DNA of 64,000 nt, from positions 1 through 64,000 of the forward strand of contig CAZTXP010000064.1 of NCBI GenBank assembly GCA_964617355.1, in the 5' to 3' direction. Origin of the DNA: CAZTDU01 sp964617355. Lineage in GTDB: Bacteria > Pseudomonadota > Gammaproteobacteria > Burkholderiales > SG8-39. The notes beneath the pieces were generated by a model, which was not told the origin of the DNA, did no database searches, and saw only the letters and a program-made list of their open reading frames with translations. A program made the position numbers and the translations under genes. Positions 1-8,134 of the stretch are shown in pieces (the stretch's first letter is position 1; the number at the start of each line of letters is the position of its first letter).

Positions 1-348
1 CACCTGCTTGGCGGCCTGCGCGCCGATGCGGCCGAACGGGATGGTCTCGATCGGCTCCTCGATGAACTCGTCGACCTTGATCTCGGGCTTCTGGTCCTGC
101 GCGTCCGACAGGCACAGCATCTGGCCGGGGACGAATTCCAGCGCGTCGTCCGGCACCACCTTCCAGCGGCGGAACGACTCGTACGTGCCCGTGTTGCGGT
201 CGATCGCGACGCGCACGTCGATGTCGTCGTTGAAGCGCTTCTTGGTCGCCGACGCGAGCGCGAGCTCGAGCGCGCCGAACACCGTCTCGCGGTCCACGTT
301 CTTCTCGCGCGCCAGCGCGTCCACCAGCAGAAGGATTTCCCGGCTCAT
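1..348 (-). CDS. nusA: Transcription termination/antitermination factor NusA, N-terminal part (cut by window edge)
   Basis: NusA binds RNA polymerase and modulates pausing, termination and antitermination. The 115 residues visible begin MSREILLLVDALAREKNVD, the N-terminal RNAP-binding domain of the family, followed by KKRFNDDIDVRVAIDR and ending within FGRIGAQAAKQV. The S1 and KH domains lie beyond the window edge. It starts 20 bases after rimP, the usual rimP-nusA-infB order of Proteobacteria, so co-transcription is expected. The ATG at 348 is preferred because an ATG five bases upstream is in another frame. Identification is secure; only the fragment can be judged. Confidence 0.95.
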   Translation of the reverse strand, partial: MSREILLLVDALAREKNVDRETVFGALELALASATKKRFNDDIDVRVAIDRNTGTYESFRRWKVVPDDALEFVPGQMLCLSDAQDQKPEIKVDEFIEEPIETIPFGRIGAQAAKQV

Positions 349-368
349 GCATCACCCCACGACATCAT

Positions 369-806
369 TCACACCGCCGGAACGAGCTTCGCCCGTTCCA
401 CCTCGTCCAGCTTCAGCGACACCGCGCGACCCTCGACCTCGACGATCGCCACGCCGTCCTGCGCGCCCTTCAGGCGCCCCACGTACTTGCGCCGCCCGGC
501 CTCGTCCGCGTAGCGCATGCGGACCTCGACCTGCTCGCCCGCGAAACGCGCGAAATCCTCGGCCTTCCTCAGCGGGCGATCCAGCCCCGGCGAGGAGATC
601 TCCAGCCGGTCGTAGTCCACGCCTTCGACGGCGAGCACCCGCGTCAGCTGGCGGCTCACCGCCGCGCAGTCGTCCAGGTTCACGCCGCCGGGCACCTTGT
701 CGATGAAGATGCGCAGGAGCCGTCCCCGGTTGGACGCCTGCGCGTCCACCAGTTCGTAGCCCATGCCCTTCAGCGTGGACTCGACCACGGCCTCGAAACC
801 CGCCAT
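369..806 (-). CDS. rimP: Ribosome maturation factor RimP
   Basis: RimP is a small cytoplasmic protein needed for maturation of the 30S subunit. The 145-residue product has the typical start (MAGFEAVVESTLKGMGYELV), the central ISSPGLDRPL motif that is diagnostic of the family, and an Sm-like C-terminal half (YVGRLKG...VSLKLDEVERAKLVP). An open frame extends 31 codons further upstream, but those residues (GFVPIFCLCGRIFVW) do not look like RimP and would run through a terminator hairpin. The ATG at 806 also has a GGAG Shine-Dalgarno eight bases ahead. It is followed closely by nusA. Confidence 0.95.
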   Translation of the reverse strand: MAGFEAVVESTLKGMGYELVDAQASNRGRLLRIFIDKVPGGVNLDDCAAVSRQLTRVLAVEGVDYDRLEISSPGLDRPLRKAEDFARFAGEQVEVRMRYADEAGRRKYVGRLKGAQDGVAIVEVEGRAVSLKLDEVERAKLVPAV

Positions 807-852
807 CCGCGCGACTCCAGACGCAATCCAAACGAAAATCCGACCGCACAAA

Positions 853-875
853 CAAAAAATGGGCACGAAGCCCAC
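853..875 (-). terminator. Intrinsic terminator between rluB and rimP
   Basis: Read on the minus strand, TGGGC pairs with GCCCA around a TTCGT loop and is followed directly by six T residues. It has a U-tract only on this strand. It sits about 75 bases after the rluB stop and about 47 bases before the rimP ATG. It therefore either ends the yciO-trpS-scp-rluB transcript or acts as a leader attenuator of rimP-nusA. Structure seen in sequence; function inferred. Confidence 0.7.
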
Positions 876-950
876 CTGATCGACCGCACTGCCCTGCACC
901 GCGGCACGCCCCGAAAGATTCTCGAAACGGGCTACTAAAGCTTTGGAAGT

Positions 951-1859
951 TTAACGGATTTTGCCTTCGGCGGCAATCCCGGAGAGGGTCGAGATGGCAC
1001 GCGCGTCGAGTTCGCGCCAAGCCCCCGGCTCGAGCCCCCGGCCGAGCGTTTCAGTGCCGTATCGCACCCGGACGAGTCGGCTGACGCGCCGCCCGACCGC
1101 CTCAACGAGCTTGCGGACCTCGCGGTTGCGCCCCTCCCTCAGCACGGCCCGGTACCAGCGGTTCGAACCCTCCACCCGCTCGTCGGAAGCGGCATCGATG
1201 CGCTCGAAGCGCGCAGGCTCGCCGTCGACCAGCACCCCGCGACGCAGGCTCGCGAGCTGCGGCTCGTCCAGCCCGCCCTGCACCCGCAAGGCGTACTCCC
1301 GCTCCACCTCGTAGCGCGGGTGCATCAGGCGGTTGGCGAGATCCCCGGAGTCGGTCAGGAGCAGCAGGCCCGAGGTGTTGAGGTCGAGGCGCCCGACCGC
1401 GATCCACTTGCCGCCGGGCAGCGCCGGGAGCCGTTCGAACACGGTCGGGCGACCGCCGGGGTCGCTGCGGGTCACGACCTCGCCGACCGGCTTGTGGTAC
1501 GCGAGGACCCTGGGCGCCGCGCTGCGCGCCGCGAGCGGCCGACCATCGACCGCGACGACGCTGCCGGGCCGCGCCCGTTCTCCCAGCGTCGCCGGTCGAC
1601 CGTCGAGCGTGACGCGCCCTGCCTCGATCCACGCCTCCGCCTCGCGGCGCGAGCAGAGCCCGGCCGCGGCAATCAGCTTCTGGAGCCGCTCTCCGGCGGT
1701 GTCAGCCGTCGGTGCCGGTGGCGCTTCGGGGCGCTTCGGCGTCGGCGGCGGCAGGCTCGGGCTCGACGGCCGCGGGTTCGGCCGCGGAGGCCTCCCCTGC
1801 GGCGGCGGCGACATCGGCCGGCTCTGCGACGGCTTCCTGGGCGGTCGGCTGGGCTTCAT
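951..1859 (-). CDS. rluB: 23S rRNA pseudouridine synthase RluB-like
   Basis: Pseudouridine synthases of this family isomerise a uridine of 23S rRNA near the peptidyl-transferase centre (U2605 for E. coli RluB). An S4 RNA-binding domain (ERLQKLIAAAGLCSRREAE, about residues 57-115) precedes the RsuA/RluB catalytic domain with the active-site motif GRLDLNTSGLLLL. The TAA stop is at 951-953. The start is uncertain: no in-frame start codon lies closer to the S4 domain than ATG 1814, so the gene must overlap the 3' end of scpB by 113 bases (ATG 1814) or 158 bases (ATG 1859). ATG 1859 has a GAGGA box 12 bases upstream. The first 50 or so residues are Pro/Ser/Arg-rich and probably disordered. Last gene of the scpA-scpB-rluB run. 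Confidence 0.88.
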   Translation of the reverse strand: MKPSRPPRKPSQSRPMSPPPQGRPPRPNPRPSSPSLPPPTPKRPEAPPAPTADTAGERLQKLIAAAGLCSRREAEAWIEAGRVTLDGRPATLGERARPGSVVAVDGRPLAARSAAPRVLAYHKPVGEVVTRSDPGGRPTVFERLPALPGGKWIAVGRLDLNTSGLLLLTDSGDLANRLMHPRYEVEREYALRVQGGLDEPQLASLRRGVLVDGEPARFERIDAASDERVEGSNRWYRAVLREGRNREVRKLVEAVGRRVSRLVRVRYGTETLGRGLEPGAWRELDARAISTLSGIAAEGKIR

Positions 1860-2391
1860 CGGGTTGCAGCGTCCTCGCGATTTCCTCGAGCGGCGGCAGT
1901 TCCTGCAGGGTGCGCAGCCCGAGGTCGTCGAGGAAGCGCCGGGTGGTCGCGTACAGCGCCGGGCGCCCCGGCGTCTCGCGGTGGCCGACGGTGTCGATCC
2001 AGCCGCGCGCCTCCAGCACCTGGATGATCTGCGCGGTGACCTGCACGCCGCGGATGTCCTCGATGTCGCCACGCGTCACCGGCTGGCGGTAGGCGATGAT
2101 CGCCAGCGTCTCCATCACGGCGCGCGAGTAGCGCGGCGCCTTCTCGGGGTTCAGCTTGTCGGCGAACTTGCGGAAGTCCGCGCGCGTCTGGAAGCGCCAG
2201 CCGCTCGCGGTATTGACGAGTTCCACCGCGCGATCGCCCCACTCGGCGCGCAGGTCGTCGAGCAGCCGGCGCAGCGTGTCCGCGCCGATGTCCTCGTCGA
2301 ACAACTTCTTCAGCTCGGCGAGCGTGAGCGGCTCGGGCGACGCGAGCAGCGCGCCCTCGATGACCTTCTTGGCTTCAATGGGGCTGAGCAT
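1702..2391 (-). CDS. scpB: Segregation and condensation protein ScpB
   Basis: ScpB is the winged-helix (kite) subunit of the SMC-ScpAB complex that compacts and segregates the chromosome. The 229-residue protein starts MLSPIEAKKVIEGALLAS and carries the family signature RAVMETLAIIAYRQPVTRGD and GRPALYATTRRFLDDLGL. The last 50 or so residues are an Ala/Glu/Pro-rich tail encoded in the same DNA as the proposed N-terminus of rluB. It overlaps the 3' end of scpA by 17 bases, so translational coupling is likely. Confidence 0.95.
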   Translation of the reverse strand: MLSPIEAKKVIEGALLASPEPLTLAELKKLFDEDIGADTLRRLLDDLRAEWGDRAVELVNTASGWRFQTRADFRKFADKLNPEKAPRYSRAVMETLAIIAYRQPVTRGDIEDIRGVQVTAQIIQVLEARGWIDTVGHRETPGRPALYATTRRFLDDLGLRTLQELPPLEEIARTLQPDEAQPTAQEAVAEPADVAAAAGEASAAEPAAVEPEPAAADAEAPRSATGTDG

Positions 2392-3196
2392 GGGCGATCT
2401 TGACGTAGATGGGAGCGTAGGGCTCGGACTGCGTCACCTCGACGAACAGCTCGCGCGCGAGCTCGAGCAGCGCGAGGAAGGTGACGACCAGCACCGGCAC
2501 GCCGAGCTCGGGCTGGAACAGCTCGCGGAACTCGAGCACGCGCGCCTCCTGCAGGCGGCGCAGCACGGTGCTCATGTATTCGCGCACGGAGAGTTCGTCC
2601 TTGGTGACACGATGGTGCGCGGACAGCTTCGCGCGGCGCAGCAGCGAGCGCCAGATCATCGCGAGGTCCGCCGGGTTAACCTCGGGCAGGCGCTCGACCA
2701 CGGTGCGGTCCATCCACACCGAGATCGCGATCACGTCGCGGCCGACCTGCGGCAGCTCGTCGAGCTTCCTCGCCGCGGCCTTGATGCGCTCGTACTCCAG
2801 CAGGCGGCGCACCAGCTCGGCGCGCGGATCCTCTTCCTCGGGCGCGGCGTGCTTGGGCCGCGGCAGCAGCATGCGCGACTTGATCTCCATCAGCATCGCT
2901 GCCATCACGAGGTACTCGGCGGCGAGCTCGAGGTTGCGCGTGCGCATCACCTCGACGTACTCGAGGTACTGGCGCGTCAGCGGCGCCATCGGGATGTCGA
3001 GGATGTTCAGGTTCTCGCGCCGGATCAGGTACAGCAGCAGGTCCAGCGGCCCCTCGAAGGCCTCGAGGATCACCTCGAGCGCATCGGGCGGGATGTACAG
3101 GTCGCGCGGCAGCTCGACCAGCGGCTCGCCCCAGACCCGCGCGATCGGGGTCGGGATCTCGCCCTGCTCGGCCTCGACGATGTCCGCGTCGCTCAT
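2375..3196 (-). CDS. scpA: Segregation and condensation protein ScpA (kleisin)
   Basis: ScpA is the kleisin that bridges the SMC heads and binds ScpB. The 273-residue product shows the family core FEGPLDLLLYLIRRENLNIL and MAAMLMEIKSRMLLPR. The C-terminal winged helix (VVTFLALLELARELFVEVTQ) contacts SMC. Its ATG at 3196 overlaps the trpS stop as ATGA, and its own stop overlaps the scpB start. A longer open frame upstream is the antisense-like shadow of trpS and is not part of the gene. The acidic N-terminal extension before the conserved core (about 35 residues) is common in Betaproteobacteria. Confidence 0.95.
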   Translation of the reverse strand: MSDADIVEAEQGEIPTPIARVWGEPLVELPRDLYIPPDALEVILEAFEGPLDLLLYLIRRENLNILDIPMAPLTRQYLEYVEVMRTRNLELAAEYLVMAAMLMEIKSRMLLPRPKHAAPEEEDPRAELVRRLLEYERIKAAARKLDELPQVGRDVIAISVWMDRTVVERLPEVNPADLAMIWRSLLRRAKLSAHHRVTKDELSVREYMSTVLRRLQEARVLEFRELFQPELGVPVLVVTFLALLELARELFVEVTQSEPYAPIYVKIAHAQPH

Positions 3197-4398
3197 CGTC
3201 CGTAGTCCAGTCCCATCGCCTCGCGCACGTCGCGCATGGTCTCGTGCGCGAGCTTGCGGGCCTTGTCGCAGCCGTCGGCGATGATGCTCTTCACCAGCGT
3301 CGGGTCGTCGAGGTAGGCCTGCGCGCGCTCGCGCATCGGCGCGAGCTCCGCCTGCACCGCCTCGATCACCGGCTGCTTGCACTCGATGCACCCGATCGCG
3401 GCCGACGTGCAGCCCTGGCGGACCCAGTCCTTCTTCGCGTCGTCGGAATACACCTGGTGCAGCTGCCACACCGGGCAGCGGTCCGGGTTGCCGGCATCCG
3501 TGCGCTTCACGCGCGCCGGGTCGGTCGGCATGGTGCGGATCTTCTTCGCCACCGACTCGGGCTCCTCGCGCAGCGCGATCGCGTTGCCGTAGGACTTCGA
3601 CATCTTCTGGCCGTCGAGGCCCGGCAGGCGCGAGGCCTCGGTGAGCAGCGCGCCGGGCTCGACGAGGATCTTCTTGCCGCTGCCCTCGACCCAGCCGAAG
3701 AGCCGCTCGCGGTCGCCACGCGACAGGTTCTGCTGCTCCTCCAGCAGCGCCTGCGCGCTGTTGAGCGCCTCGGCGTCGCCCTGCTCGAGGAATCGGGTGC
3801 GCATCTCGGTGAGCACGCGGCCCTTCTTCGAGCCGAGCTTCTTCACCGCCGCCTTCGCCTTCTCCTCGAAGCCCTCCTCGCGGCCGTAGAGGTGGTTGAA
3901 GCGCCGCGCCACCTCGCGCGTGAACTCGATGTGCGGCACCTGGTCCTCGCCCACAGGCACGTGCTCCGCGCGGTAGATCAGGATGTCCGCCGATTGCAGG
4001 AGCGGATAGCCGAGGAAGCCATAGGTCGAGAGGTCCTTGTCGGAGAGCTTCTCCTGCTGGTCCTTGTAGGTCGGCACGCGCTCCAGCCACCCCAGCGGCG
4101 CCATCATGGACAGCAGCAGGTGCAGTTCGGCGTGCTCGGGCACGTGCGACTGCACGAAGATCACCGCCTGGTTCGGGTCGACGCCCGCGGCGAGCCAGTC
4201 GACGACCATGTCGTGGGCGTTCTTCTGCGTCTGCCACGGCGAGGCGTAGTCGGTGGTCAGCGCATGCCAGTCGGCGACGAAATAGAGGCACGTGTACTCG
4301 GACTGCAGGCGCACCCAGTTCTTCAGCACGCCGTGGTAGTGGCCGAGGTGCAGCGACCCGGTGGGTCGCATGCCGGAAAGGACGCGGGTTTCGTACAT
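3193..4398 (-). CDS. trpS: Tryptophanyl-tRNA synthetase
   Basis: Class I synthetase that charges tRNA(Trp). The 401-residue protein has the HIGH-type motif GSLHLGHYHGVL near the N-terminus and KMSKSYGNAIAL as the KMSKS loop. It is longer than the roughly 335-residue form of E. coli. The extra sequence after the catalytic core includes CTSAAIGCIECKQP, three cysteines that may be structural. The gene lies between the M50 protease (gap of seven bases) and scpA (ATGA overlap), so it is part of a tight minus-strand operon. Confidence 0.96.
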   Translation of the reverse strand: MYETRVLSGMRPTGSLHLGHYHGVLKNWVRLQSEYTCLYFVADWHALTTDYASPWQTQKNAHDMVVDWLAAGVDPNQAVIFVQSHVPEHAELHLLLSMMAPLGWLERVPTYKDQQEKLSDKDLSTYGFLGYPLLQSADILIYRAEHVPVGEDQVPHIEFTREVARRFNHLYGREEGFEEKAKAAVKKLGSKKGRVLTEMRTRFLEQGDAEALNSAQALLEEQQNLSRGDRERLFGWVEGSGKKILVEPGALLTEASRLPGLDGQKMSKSYGNAIALREEPESVAKKIRTMPTDPARVKRTDAGNPDRCPVWQLHQVYSDDAKKDWVRQGCTSAAIGCIECKQPVIEAVQAELAPMRERAQAYLDDPTLVKSIIADGCDKARKLAHETMRDVREAMGLDYGR

Positions 4399-4405
4399 GG
4401 GTTCC

Positions 4406-5056
4406 CTAGAGCACCATCGAGCGGATCAGCGCGTCGGACAACCCGACCAGCGGGACCAGCACGAAATCCAGCACGTTGGTGACGAGCAGCAGGATGAGCA
4501 GCGGCATGCCCCACGGTTCGAGCTTCGCGTATTGCCACGCCATGCGATTGGGCAGCAGGCCGGCGAGGATGCGGCCGCCGTCGAGCGGCAGGATGGGCAC
4601 GAGGTTGAGGAACATGAACACGAGGTTGACCACGATGCCCGCCTCGGCCATCAGCCGCAACGGCACGGTGAAGAAGTTCGCCGGCAGCACCACCGACAGC
4701 TTGAGCAGCGCGGCCCAGCCCAGCGCCATCGCGAGGTTCGCGCCCGGCCCGGCCGCCGCGACCCACATCATGTCGCGCTTGGGCTTGCGCAGCGCCGAGA
4801 AATTGACCGGCACCGGCTTCGCCCAGCCGAACAGGAAGCGGCCGCCCGACAGGAGCAGCATCGCCAACGGCACCACGATGGTGCCGACCAGGTCGATATG
4901 CCGGGCCGGATTCAGGCTGATCCGTCCCTGGGCGTGCGCCGTCATGTCGCCGAAGTGGCGCGCGACGTAGCCGTGGGCCGCCTCGTGCAGCGTGATGGCG
5001 AACAGCACCGGCAGCGCGTAGATCGCGGCGGTCTGGACGAGGTGGCTGACATCCAT
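4406..5056 (-). CDS. Site-2 protease family (M50) membrane metalloprotease
   Basis: Putative intramembrane zinc metalloprotease of the small Rv/YwhC-like M50 branch. The 216 residues contain HEAAHG (HExxH zinc site) in the first membrane segment and NLVPILPLDGGRIL with the second conserved Asp. Several hydrophobic helices fit a polytopic inner-membrane protein. FGWAKPVPVN is typical of this subfamily. The ATG at 5056 gives MDVSHLVQ; an upstream extension would run into the intergenic sequence. Located immediately before trpS, as in many Betaproteobacteria. The physiological substrate is not known for this branch. Confidence 0.85.
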   Translation of the reverse strand: MDVSHLVQTAAIYALPVLFAITLHEAAHGYVARHFGDMTAHAQGRISLNPARHIDLVGTIVVPLAMLLLSGGRFLFGWAKPVPVNFSALRKPKRDMMWVAAAGPGANLAMALGWAALLKLSVVLPANFFTVPLRLMAEAGIVVNLVFMFLNLVPILPLDGGRILAGLLPNRMAWQYAKLEPWGMPLLILLLVTNVLDFVLVPLVGLSDALIRSMVL

Positions 5057-5100
5057 GTGGCGAGGATGGTCGGGGGACGCAAGGGAAACCTTGAATTTTA

Positions 5101-5736
5101 TCAGACGGCGTCTTGCCGACCGATCCGCGACACGTCTCCCCTGCCCTCGCGCACCACCGTCGGCACCTCGCCGGACAGGTCCACCACCGTGGTCGGCTCG
5201 GTGCCGCAGTAGCCGCCGTCCACCACCAGGTCGATCTGGCGCTCCAACGCTTCGCGCACTTCGTCGGCATCGGCCAGCGGCGCGTCGGCGCCCGGCAGGA
5301 TCAGCGTCGAGGACAGCATCGGCTCGCCGAGTTCCTCGAGCAGGCCGAGCGCGACCGCGTTGTCCGGCACGCGCACGCCGATGGTCTTGCGCTTCGGGTG
5401 CTGCAGGCGCTTGGGCACTTCGCGCGTGGCCTGCAGGATGAAGGTATAGCTGCCCGGCGTGAGCGACTTCAGCAGCCGGTACTGCCGGTTGTCGACGATG
5501 GCGTAGGTGCCGATCTCGGAAAGGTCCCGGCACATCAGCGTCAGGTGGTGCTTGTCGTCCACGCCGCGCACGCGCCGCAGGCGCTGCACGGCGTCGGCAT
5601 CGCCGATCGGGCAGCCGAGCGCGTACGAGGAATCGGTCGGATAGGCGATCAGCCCGCCGCGCCGCACGATCTCGGCCGCCTGTCGCAGCAGGCGCGGCTG
5701 GGGATTGACCGGGTGGATCTCGAAATACTGGGCCAC
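5101..5736 (-). CDS. L-threonylcarbamoyladenylate synthase-type protein (YciO/Sua5/YrdC family)
   Basis: The family uses threonine, bicarbonate and ATP to make threonylcarbamoyl-AMP for the t6A modification of tRNA; YciO members are paralogues whose role is less certain. The 211-residue product has GGLIAYPTDSSYALGCPIGD, the KRxR/SxN-type nucleotide pocket region and TIGVRVPDN. It begins with GTG at 5736 (residues VAQYFEIHPVNPQPR), since no ATG lies in frame near the conserved start. The Sua5 C-terminal domain is absent, which fits YciO/YrdC. Between the PHP gene (25 bases) and the M50 gene (44 bases). Confidence 0.85.
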   Translation of the reverse strand: MAQYFEIHPVNPQPRLLRQAAEIVRRGGLIAYPTDSSYALGCPIGDADAVQRLRRVRGVDDKHHLTLMCRDLSEIGTYAIVDNRQYRLLKSLTPGSYTFILQATREVPKRLQHPKRKTIGVRVPDNAVALGLLEELGEPMLSSTLILPGADAPLADADEVREALERQIDLVVDGGYCGTEPTTVVDLSGEVPTVVREGRGDVSRIGRQDAV

Positions 5737-5761
5737 GGCAGGCTCGCGGCGCGGCGCGAGT

Positions 5762-6598
5762 TCAGAGGTTCCAGCCGTGCCACACCGGCTGCAGCCGCGA
5801 ATCGAGCGGCGGCAACGTGCCGAACTCCCCGCCCTCGCCCGGACCGTGGAAATCCGAGCCCCGCGAGGCCAGCAGCCCGTGCTTGCGCGCCATCTCGCCG
5901 AACAGGATGTACTGGTCCGGCGAGTGGCTGCCAGTGACCACTTCGATGCCGACGCCGCCGGCGCGCTTGAATTCCATGACGAGGTCCTCGAGCGCCCCCG
6001 CCGAGAGTTCATAGCGCCCCGGGTGCGCGAGCACCGCCTGTCCGCCCGCCTCGACGATCCAGCGCACCGCATCCTCGAGCGCGGCCCACTCGAAGGGCAC
6101 GTAGCCGGGTTTCCCCGGCACCAGATAGTGCGTGAACGCCGCCTTGGTGTCCTTCACCACGCCGGAGGCGACGAGATGCCGCGCGAAGTGCGTGCGGCTG
6201 ATCATGTCCGGGTCCTCGGCGAAGCGCAGCGCGCCCTCGAAGGCGCCGTGCACGCCGGCGCGCGCGAGGTCTTCCCCCATGCGCTTCGCGCGCCCGAGGC
6301 GGCCGCCGCGCACCTCCTCGAGGTGGCGCCCGAGCGCCTCGACCCCGGCGCCGATGCCGAGGCCGACGACGTGGATGGTCTTGCCGCGCCAGGTCACCGA
6401 GATCTCGACGCCGTCCACCAGCCGGATGCCGGCCTCGCGCGCGGCTTCGCGCGCCTCGGCGAGGCCGCCGAGCTGGTCGTGGTCGGTCAGCGCGAGCACG
6501 CGCACGCCGCGCTCGGCAGCGCGCTTCACCACGTCCGCGGGATGCAAGGCGCCATCCGAGACGGTGGAGTGGCAGTGCAGGTCGATGTCGATCGTCAT
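5762..6598 (-). CDS. rnm: PHP-domain phosphoesterase, RNase AM-like (YciV)
   Basis: Members of this PHP family act on 5' ends of RNA (RNase AM of E. coli trims rRNA 5' ends) or on 3',5'-nucleotide bisphosphates. The 278-residue protein has the PHP metal motifs IDLHCHSTVSDGAL, ALTDHDQLGG, VDGVEIS, VLAHPGRYEL and the terminal RGSDFHGP. This covers the metal-binding His and Asp residues expected for a trinuclear site. The ATG at 6598 overlaps the stop of the hydrolase gene as ATGA. The choice between RNA and nucleotide substrates cannot be made from sequence. Confidence 0.88.
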   Translation of the reverse strand: MTIDIDLHCHSTVSDGALHPADVVKRAAERGVRVLALTDHDQLGGLAEAREAAREAGIRLVDGVEISVTWRGKTIHVVGLGIGAGVEALGRHLEEVRGGRLGRAKRMGEDLARAGVHGAFEGALRFAEDPDMISRTHFARHLVASGVVKDTKAAFTHYLVPGKPGYVPFEWAALEDAVRWIVEAGGQAVLAHPGRYELSAGALEDLVMEFKRAGGVGIEVVTGSHSPDQYILFGEMARKHGLLASRGSDFHGPGEGGEFGTLPPLDSRLQPVWHGWNL

Positions 6599-7470
6599 GC
6601 GCGCAGGAAGGCGTCGATCAGCTTGGCAACCGCTTCCGGCTGGTCGTGGTGCAGCATGTGGCCGGCGTCGGGAACCGTGGCATAGGCGAGATTTTGCACC
6701 GCGGCGCGACGCGCCGCACGTTCCACGGGTGACAGTCCCATGCGCTTCGGCGTCTCGCTCTGTTCCGCCTCCACCCAGAGCACCGGTGCCGTGATGCGAC
6801 TCCAGCACGCCATCGCCTCGTCGACGCGGTACAGGTTGGCGTTGACGAGCTTGTGCGCCGGGTCGCTGCGCAGCACCACCTTGCCACCCTCGATTTCCTT
6901 GCCCCAGTGGTGCGCGAGGAACTCGGCGCGCTGGCGCGTCAGCCGGGCATTGTTGCCCTGGAGGCGATCCGCCAGTTCCGCGAACCCGGCATAGGGCCGC
7001 AGCGTCGGCGCCTTGCGCAACTCATCGAACCAGCGCTCGTAGCGCTTGGGCGCCTGCTCCGCCTCGGTGCGGCTCATGCCGAAGCCCTCCAGGTTCACCA
7101 GCTTCGACACGCGCTGCGGGCGCACACCCGCGTACAGCATCGAGGCATTGCCGCCCAGCGAGTGCCCGACCACCAGCGCCGGCACCTCGGGCTCGATCCG
7201 GTCGAGCAGCTGGTCGAGGTCGGCCATGTAGTCGGGGAACCAGTAGCAGTCCGCGCCCGACCACTGGGTAAGGCCGTAGCCGCGCCAGTCCGGCGCGTAG
7301 AGATCCCAGTCGCGTGGCAGCGCATCTGCGAGGAACTGGAACGAGGCCGAAACGTCCATCCAGCCGTGCAGCAGCACGACGCGCGCGCCGTCTCCCGGCC
7401 AGCGCCGCACGTGGTAGCGCAGGCCGCGGATGTCGTGGAAGTGGGATTCGCTCGCGCGCATCGGGGTCAT
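6595..7470 (-). CDS. Alpha/beta hydrolase
   Basis: Predicted cytoplasmic serine hydrolase of 291 residues. Visible features are the oxyanion-hole HGWMDVSASF, the nucleophile elbow VVGHSLGGNASML, and the late DAGHMLHHDQPE carrying the catalytic His. Substrate unknown. ATG 7470 (MTPMRASES) and ATG 7461 are both possible. Neither has a good Shine-Dalgarno, and a -10-like TATCAT lies only about ten bases upstream, so a leaderless message is plausible. First gene of the minus-strand run that continues to rluB. Confidence 0.85.
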   Translation of the reverse strand: MTPMRASESHFHDIRGLRYHVRRWPGDGARVVLLHGWMDVSASFQFLADALPRDWDLYAPDWRGYGLTQWSGADCYWFPDYMADLDQLLDRIEPEVPALVVGHSLGGNASMLYAGVRPQRVSKLVNLEGFGMSRTEAEQAPKRYERWFDELRKAPTLRPYAGFAELADRLQGNNARLTRQRAEFLAHHWGKEIEGGKVVLRSDPAHKLVNANLYRVDEAMACWSRITAPVLWVEAEQSETPKRMGLSPVERAARRAAVQNLAYATVPDAGHMLHHDQPEAVAKLIDAFLRA

Positions 7471-7479
7471 CGGGGGCGC

Positions 7480-7486
7480 TATGATA
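7480..7486. promoter_or_regulatory. Shared -10 region of a divergent promoter
   Basis: TATGATA reads TATGAT on the plus strand and TATCAT on the minus strand. It lies between the divergent hydrolase (starts 7470) and gamma-carbonic-anhydrase (starts 7511) genes. No clear -35 box is visible on either strand. Inferred from position and match to the sigma-70 -10 consensus. Confidence 0.4.
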
Positions 7487-7510
7487 CCGGCCCCTCTGGA
7501 GCCACCCCCC

Positions 7511-8080
7511 ATGCCGATCTATTCCCTGGGCGATCGCCGCGTCGAGCTGCGCGGCACCGGCCACTTCGTCGCCCACGACGCCACCGTCGTCGGCTCCATC
7601 GTGCTCGAGCACGAGGCCAACGTCTGGTTCCAGGTCGTGATGCGAGCCGACAACGACCTGATGACGATCGGCGAGGCGACCAACATCCAGGACGGCTCGG
7701 TGCTGCACGTCGACCCGGGCTTCCCAATGCGGCTCGGCAAGCGCGTCACCATCGGCCACAAGGCCATGCTGCACGGCTGCACCGTGGAGGACGGCACGCT
7801 GATCGGGATCAACAGCGTGGTGCTGAACGGGGCGAAGATCGGGCCGGGCTCTCTGGTCGGCGCGAACTCCCTCGTACCCGAAGGCAAGGAATTCCCCGGC
7901 GGCGTGCTGATCCTCGGCTCGCCGGCCAAGGTCGTGCGGGAACTGAAGCCCGAGGAGCAGGCGCGCATCCTCGAGATCTCGCGCGGCTACGTCGAGCGCG
8001 CGCGGCGGTTCAAGGCGGAGATGAAGCCCCAGTCGGGGCTCGAACACTGGCCGCTCCCCCAGCCTTCATTCCCCGGCTAG
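7511..8080 (+). CDS. Gamma carbonic anhydrase family protein (YrdA/PaaY-like hexapeptide repeat)
   Basis: Left-handed beta-helix protein of 189 residues. The three zinc-ligand His positions of the family appear in VLHVDPG, IGHKAMLHGC and the LHGC that follows. Homologues bind Zn2+ and in some cases hydrate CO2 or hydrolyse thioesters, but many bacterial members have no proven activity. The ATG at 7511 has GGAG nine bases upstream; an in-frame earlier Met at 7430 would cross the divergent promoter. The neighbouring dehydrogenase converges from the other side. Confidence 0.88.
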   Translation: MPIYSLGDRRVELRGTGHFVAHDATVVGSIVLEHEANVWFQVVMRADNDLMTIGEATNIQDGSVLHVDPGFPMRLGKRVTIGHKAMLHGCTVEDGTLIGINSVVLNGAKIGPGSLVGANSLVPEGKEFPGGVLILGSPAKVVRELKPEEQARILEISRGYVERARRFKAEMKPQSGLEHWPLPQPSFPG

Positions 8081-8104
8081 CCCCTCACGGGGGAGGGAGG
8101 CGCG

Positions 8105-8127
8105 GAGGAACCGCCTTGAGGTTCCTC
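8105..8127. terminator. Inverted repeat between convergent genes
   Basis: GAGGAACC and GGTTCCTC form a perfect 8-bp stem with a 7-base loop, exactly in the 54-base gap between two convergent stop codons (8080 and 8135). There is no strong T-tract on either strand, so it may be a weak bidirectional terminator or an mRNA-stabilising hairpin. Confidence 0.4.
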
Positions 8128-8134
8128 AGCTTCG

